From: UMGS1696 sp963643035
GTDB taxonomy: Bacteria; Bacillota; Clostridia; Oscillospirales; CAG-272
Assembly: GCA_963643035.1 (NCBI GenBank)
Contig: CAVIKO010000102.1
Span: 1 to 5,505 of the forward strand
Direction: 5' to 3'
DNA length: 5,505 nt
Position 1 is the first letter of the stretch. Every line of letters begins with the position of its first letter. The notes under the pieces are model-generated. The model made no database searches. It saw only the letters and a list, made by a program, of their open reading frames with translations, and was not told where the DNA came from. This document shows, one piece after another, positions 5,089-5,505 of the stretch. Both the position numbers and the translations under genes were made by a program.

Positions 5089-5175
5089 ATGCATAGTGCT
5101 TTTGTGCATTGTTTAATCGCTCTTTTGATGCACTCAAAAAACAGAAAAGCATTTTCAAGGATGAAAAGCAAATGA
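5089..5175 (+). CDS. 28-residue small ORF / leader peptide, unknown function
   Basis: ATG at 5089 opens a 28-codon frame ending with TGA at 5173-5175, which overlaps the next gene's ATG (5172) as ATGA. AGGGA (5078-5082) lies 6 nt before the start, and the frame begins about 15 nt after the expected transcription start. The peptide has a short hydrophobic stretch (AFVHCLIALLM, residues 4-14) followed by a strongly basic tail (SKNRKAFSRMKSK). It contains three His and one Cys. It could be a leader peptide coupling translation of the secreted protein, a small membrane peptide, or a chance frame. No family recognised. Placement (promoter, ribosome binding site, overlap) is the support, not sequence similarity. 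Confidence 0.45.
   Translation: MHSAFVHCLIALLMHSKNRKAFSRMKSK
5104..5133 (+). repeat. Inverted repeat in the leader of the secreted-protein gene
   Basis: GTGCAT (5104-5109) and ATGCAC (5128-5133) can pair over an 18-nt loop, with G-U pairs possible just inside. GATGCA also occurs as a direct repeat at 5088-5093 and 5127-5132. The repeat lies within the small ORF, so translation would open it. A regulatory hairpin is possible but unproven. Confidence 0.25.
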
Positions 5176-5505
5176 AAACAAAACACATTATGGCAATGCT
5201 GCTCACAGCAACGTTGTTGCTGATCCCCGTGCAGGCAGCGGAAGACAGATCCGCAGTATGTGTATATTGTGACAATGGATACAGGCTGCCAGATAAATGC
5301 GGTGGCATGTTGCAAAATTATTGGGAAATTCCAGAGGCAGAGTGGTCAGATTGTCAACAAGCTGGTCACACTAATTGCAAAACAATTACAATCTCTGGCT
5401 ATTCCGTTGCAAGATGTACCGAAGGGTGCAATAGAATTTTTGGTACGCATCCTTGCTACGAATACCATACCAAATCAGCCAACGTAGAATTGTGCAGGTA
5501 TGGTT
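5172..5505 (+). CDS. Secreted cysteine-rich protein, unknown family (3' end outside window)
   Basis: An open frame of 111 codons with no stop before the window end. Residues 1-22 form a classic Sec signal peptide: basic start (MKTKH), hydrophobic core (MAMLLTATLLLIPV) and a VQA cleavage site after Ala22. The mature part contains nine cysteines (residues 30, 33, 43, 61, 69, 82, 86, 95, 108), including a CVYC pair and a C-x3-C pair, plus several aromatic residues. This suggests a small extracytoplasmic domain held by disulfides or, less likely, metal. AAGGA (5157-5161) lies 10 nt before the ATG, and a perfect promoter is upstream. Another plus-strand frame (5260-5487) overlaps it but has no ribosome binding site. 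I do not recognise the family. It could be host DNA beyond the phage edge or a cargo gene. Confidence 0.72.
   Translation, partial: MKTKHIMAMLLTATLLLIPVQAAEDRSAVCVYCDNGYRLPDKCGGMLQNYWEIPEAEWSDCQQAGHTNCKTITISGYSVARCTEGCNRIFGTHPCYEYHTKSANVELCRYG

Noticed and set aside
5030..5315. Two minus-strand frames (82 and 92 codons) over the promoter and signal-peptide region
   Set aside because: Their hydrophobic look is the complement of the AT-rich leader and signal peptide; neither has a ribosome binding site I can support.
5260..5487. A 75-codon plus-strand frame near the window end (GTG start)
   Set aside because: It overlaps the secreted-protein frame, lacks a ribosome binding site, and the competing frame has a signal peptide, a good start and a promoter.
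1..5505. CRISPR array, tRNA or rRNA genes
   Set aside because: No regularly spaced repeats and no tRNA- or rRNA-like sequence were seen on either strand by eye.

Overview
The window looks like the end of a degraded HK97-type (siphovirus-like) prophage in a member of the Bacillota (Firmicutes). The evidence is strong AGGAGG-type ribosome binding sites, the HK97 gene order (portal, ClpP-like protease, capsid, connector, head closure, gp10-like, next tail gene), protein sequences typical of Clostridia or Negativicutes phages, and consensus SigA/sigma70 promoters. I cannot place it to genus. The phage genes are GC-rich (about 67% in a hand-counted stretch of the capsid gene), while the DNA after about 4,920 is AT-rich.

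Positions 1-3530 are a tightly packed plus-strand virion operon. It holds the 3' part of a portal gene (5' end outside the window), a ClpP-like prohead protease that overlaps the portal gene by 101 nt, the major capsid protein, a gp6-like head-tail connector and an SPP1 gp16-like head-closure protein. Capsid/connector and connector/closure are linked by TGATG and ATGA overlaps. The protease would cut the coiled-coil N-terminal scaffold domain from the capsid protein, the portal and connector proteins form the neck, and the closure protein joins head to tail.

Positions 3529-4150 hold a self-contained minus-strand toxin-antitoxin cassette inserted in this operon. An AbrB/MazE-fold antitoxin is followed, with a 1-nt overlap, by a RelE/ParE-superfamily (YafQ-like) toxin. 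The cassette has its own perfect TTGACA-17-TATAAT promoter, two inverted repeats that could be operators, an ideal ribosome binding site and an intrinsic terminator directly after the toxin stop. The fold pairing resembles PrlF-YhaV.

Positions 4181-4922 resume the plus-strand phage operon with an HK97 gp10-family protein and a probable tail-completion protein. The latter seems to have lost its C-terminus, and the next gene (expected to encode the tail tube) survives only as a ribosome binding site plus six codons. This marks a deletion or recombination edge where the phage ends.

Positions 4923-5505 are AT-rich non-phage DNA. A perfect extended -10 promoter drives a 28-codon small ORF whose stop overlaps (ATGA) the start of a cysteine-rich protein with a signal peptide. 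That second gene runs off the window end.
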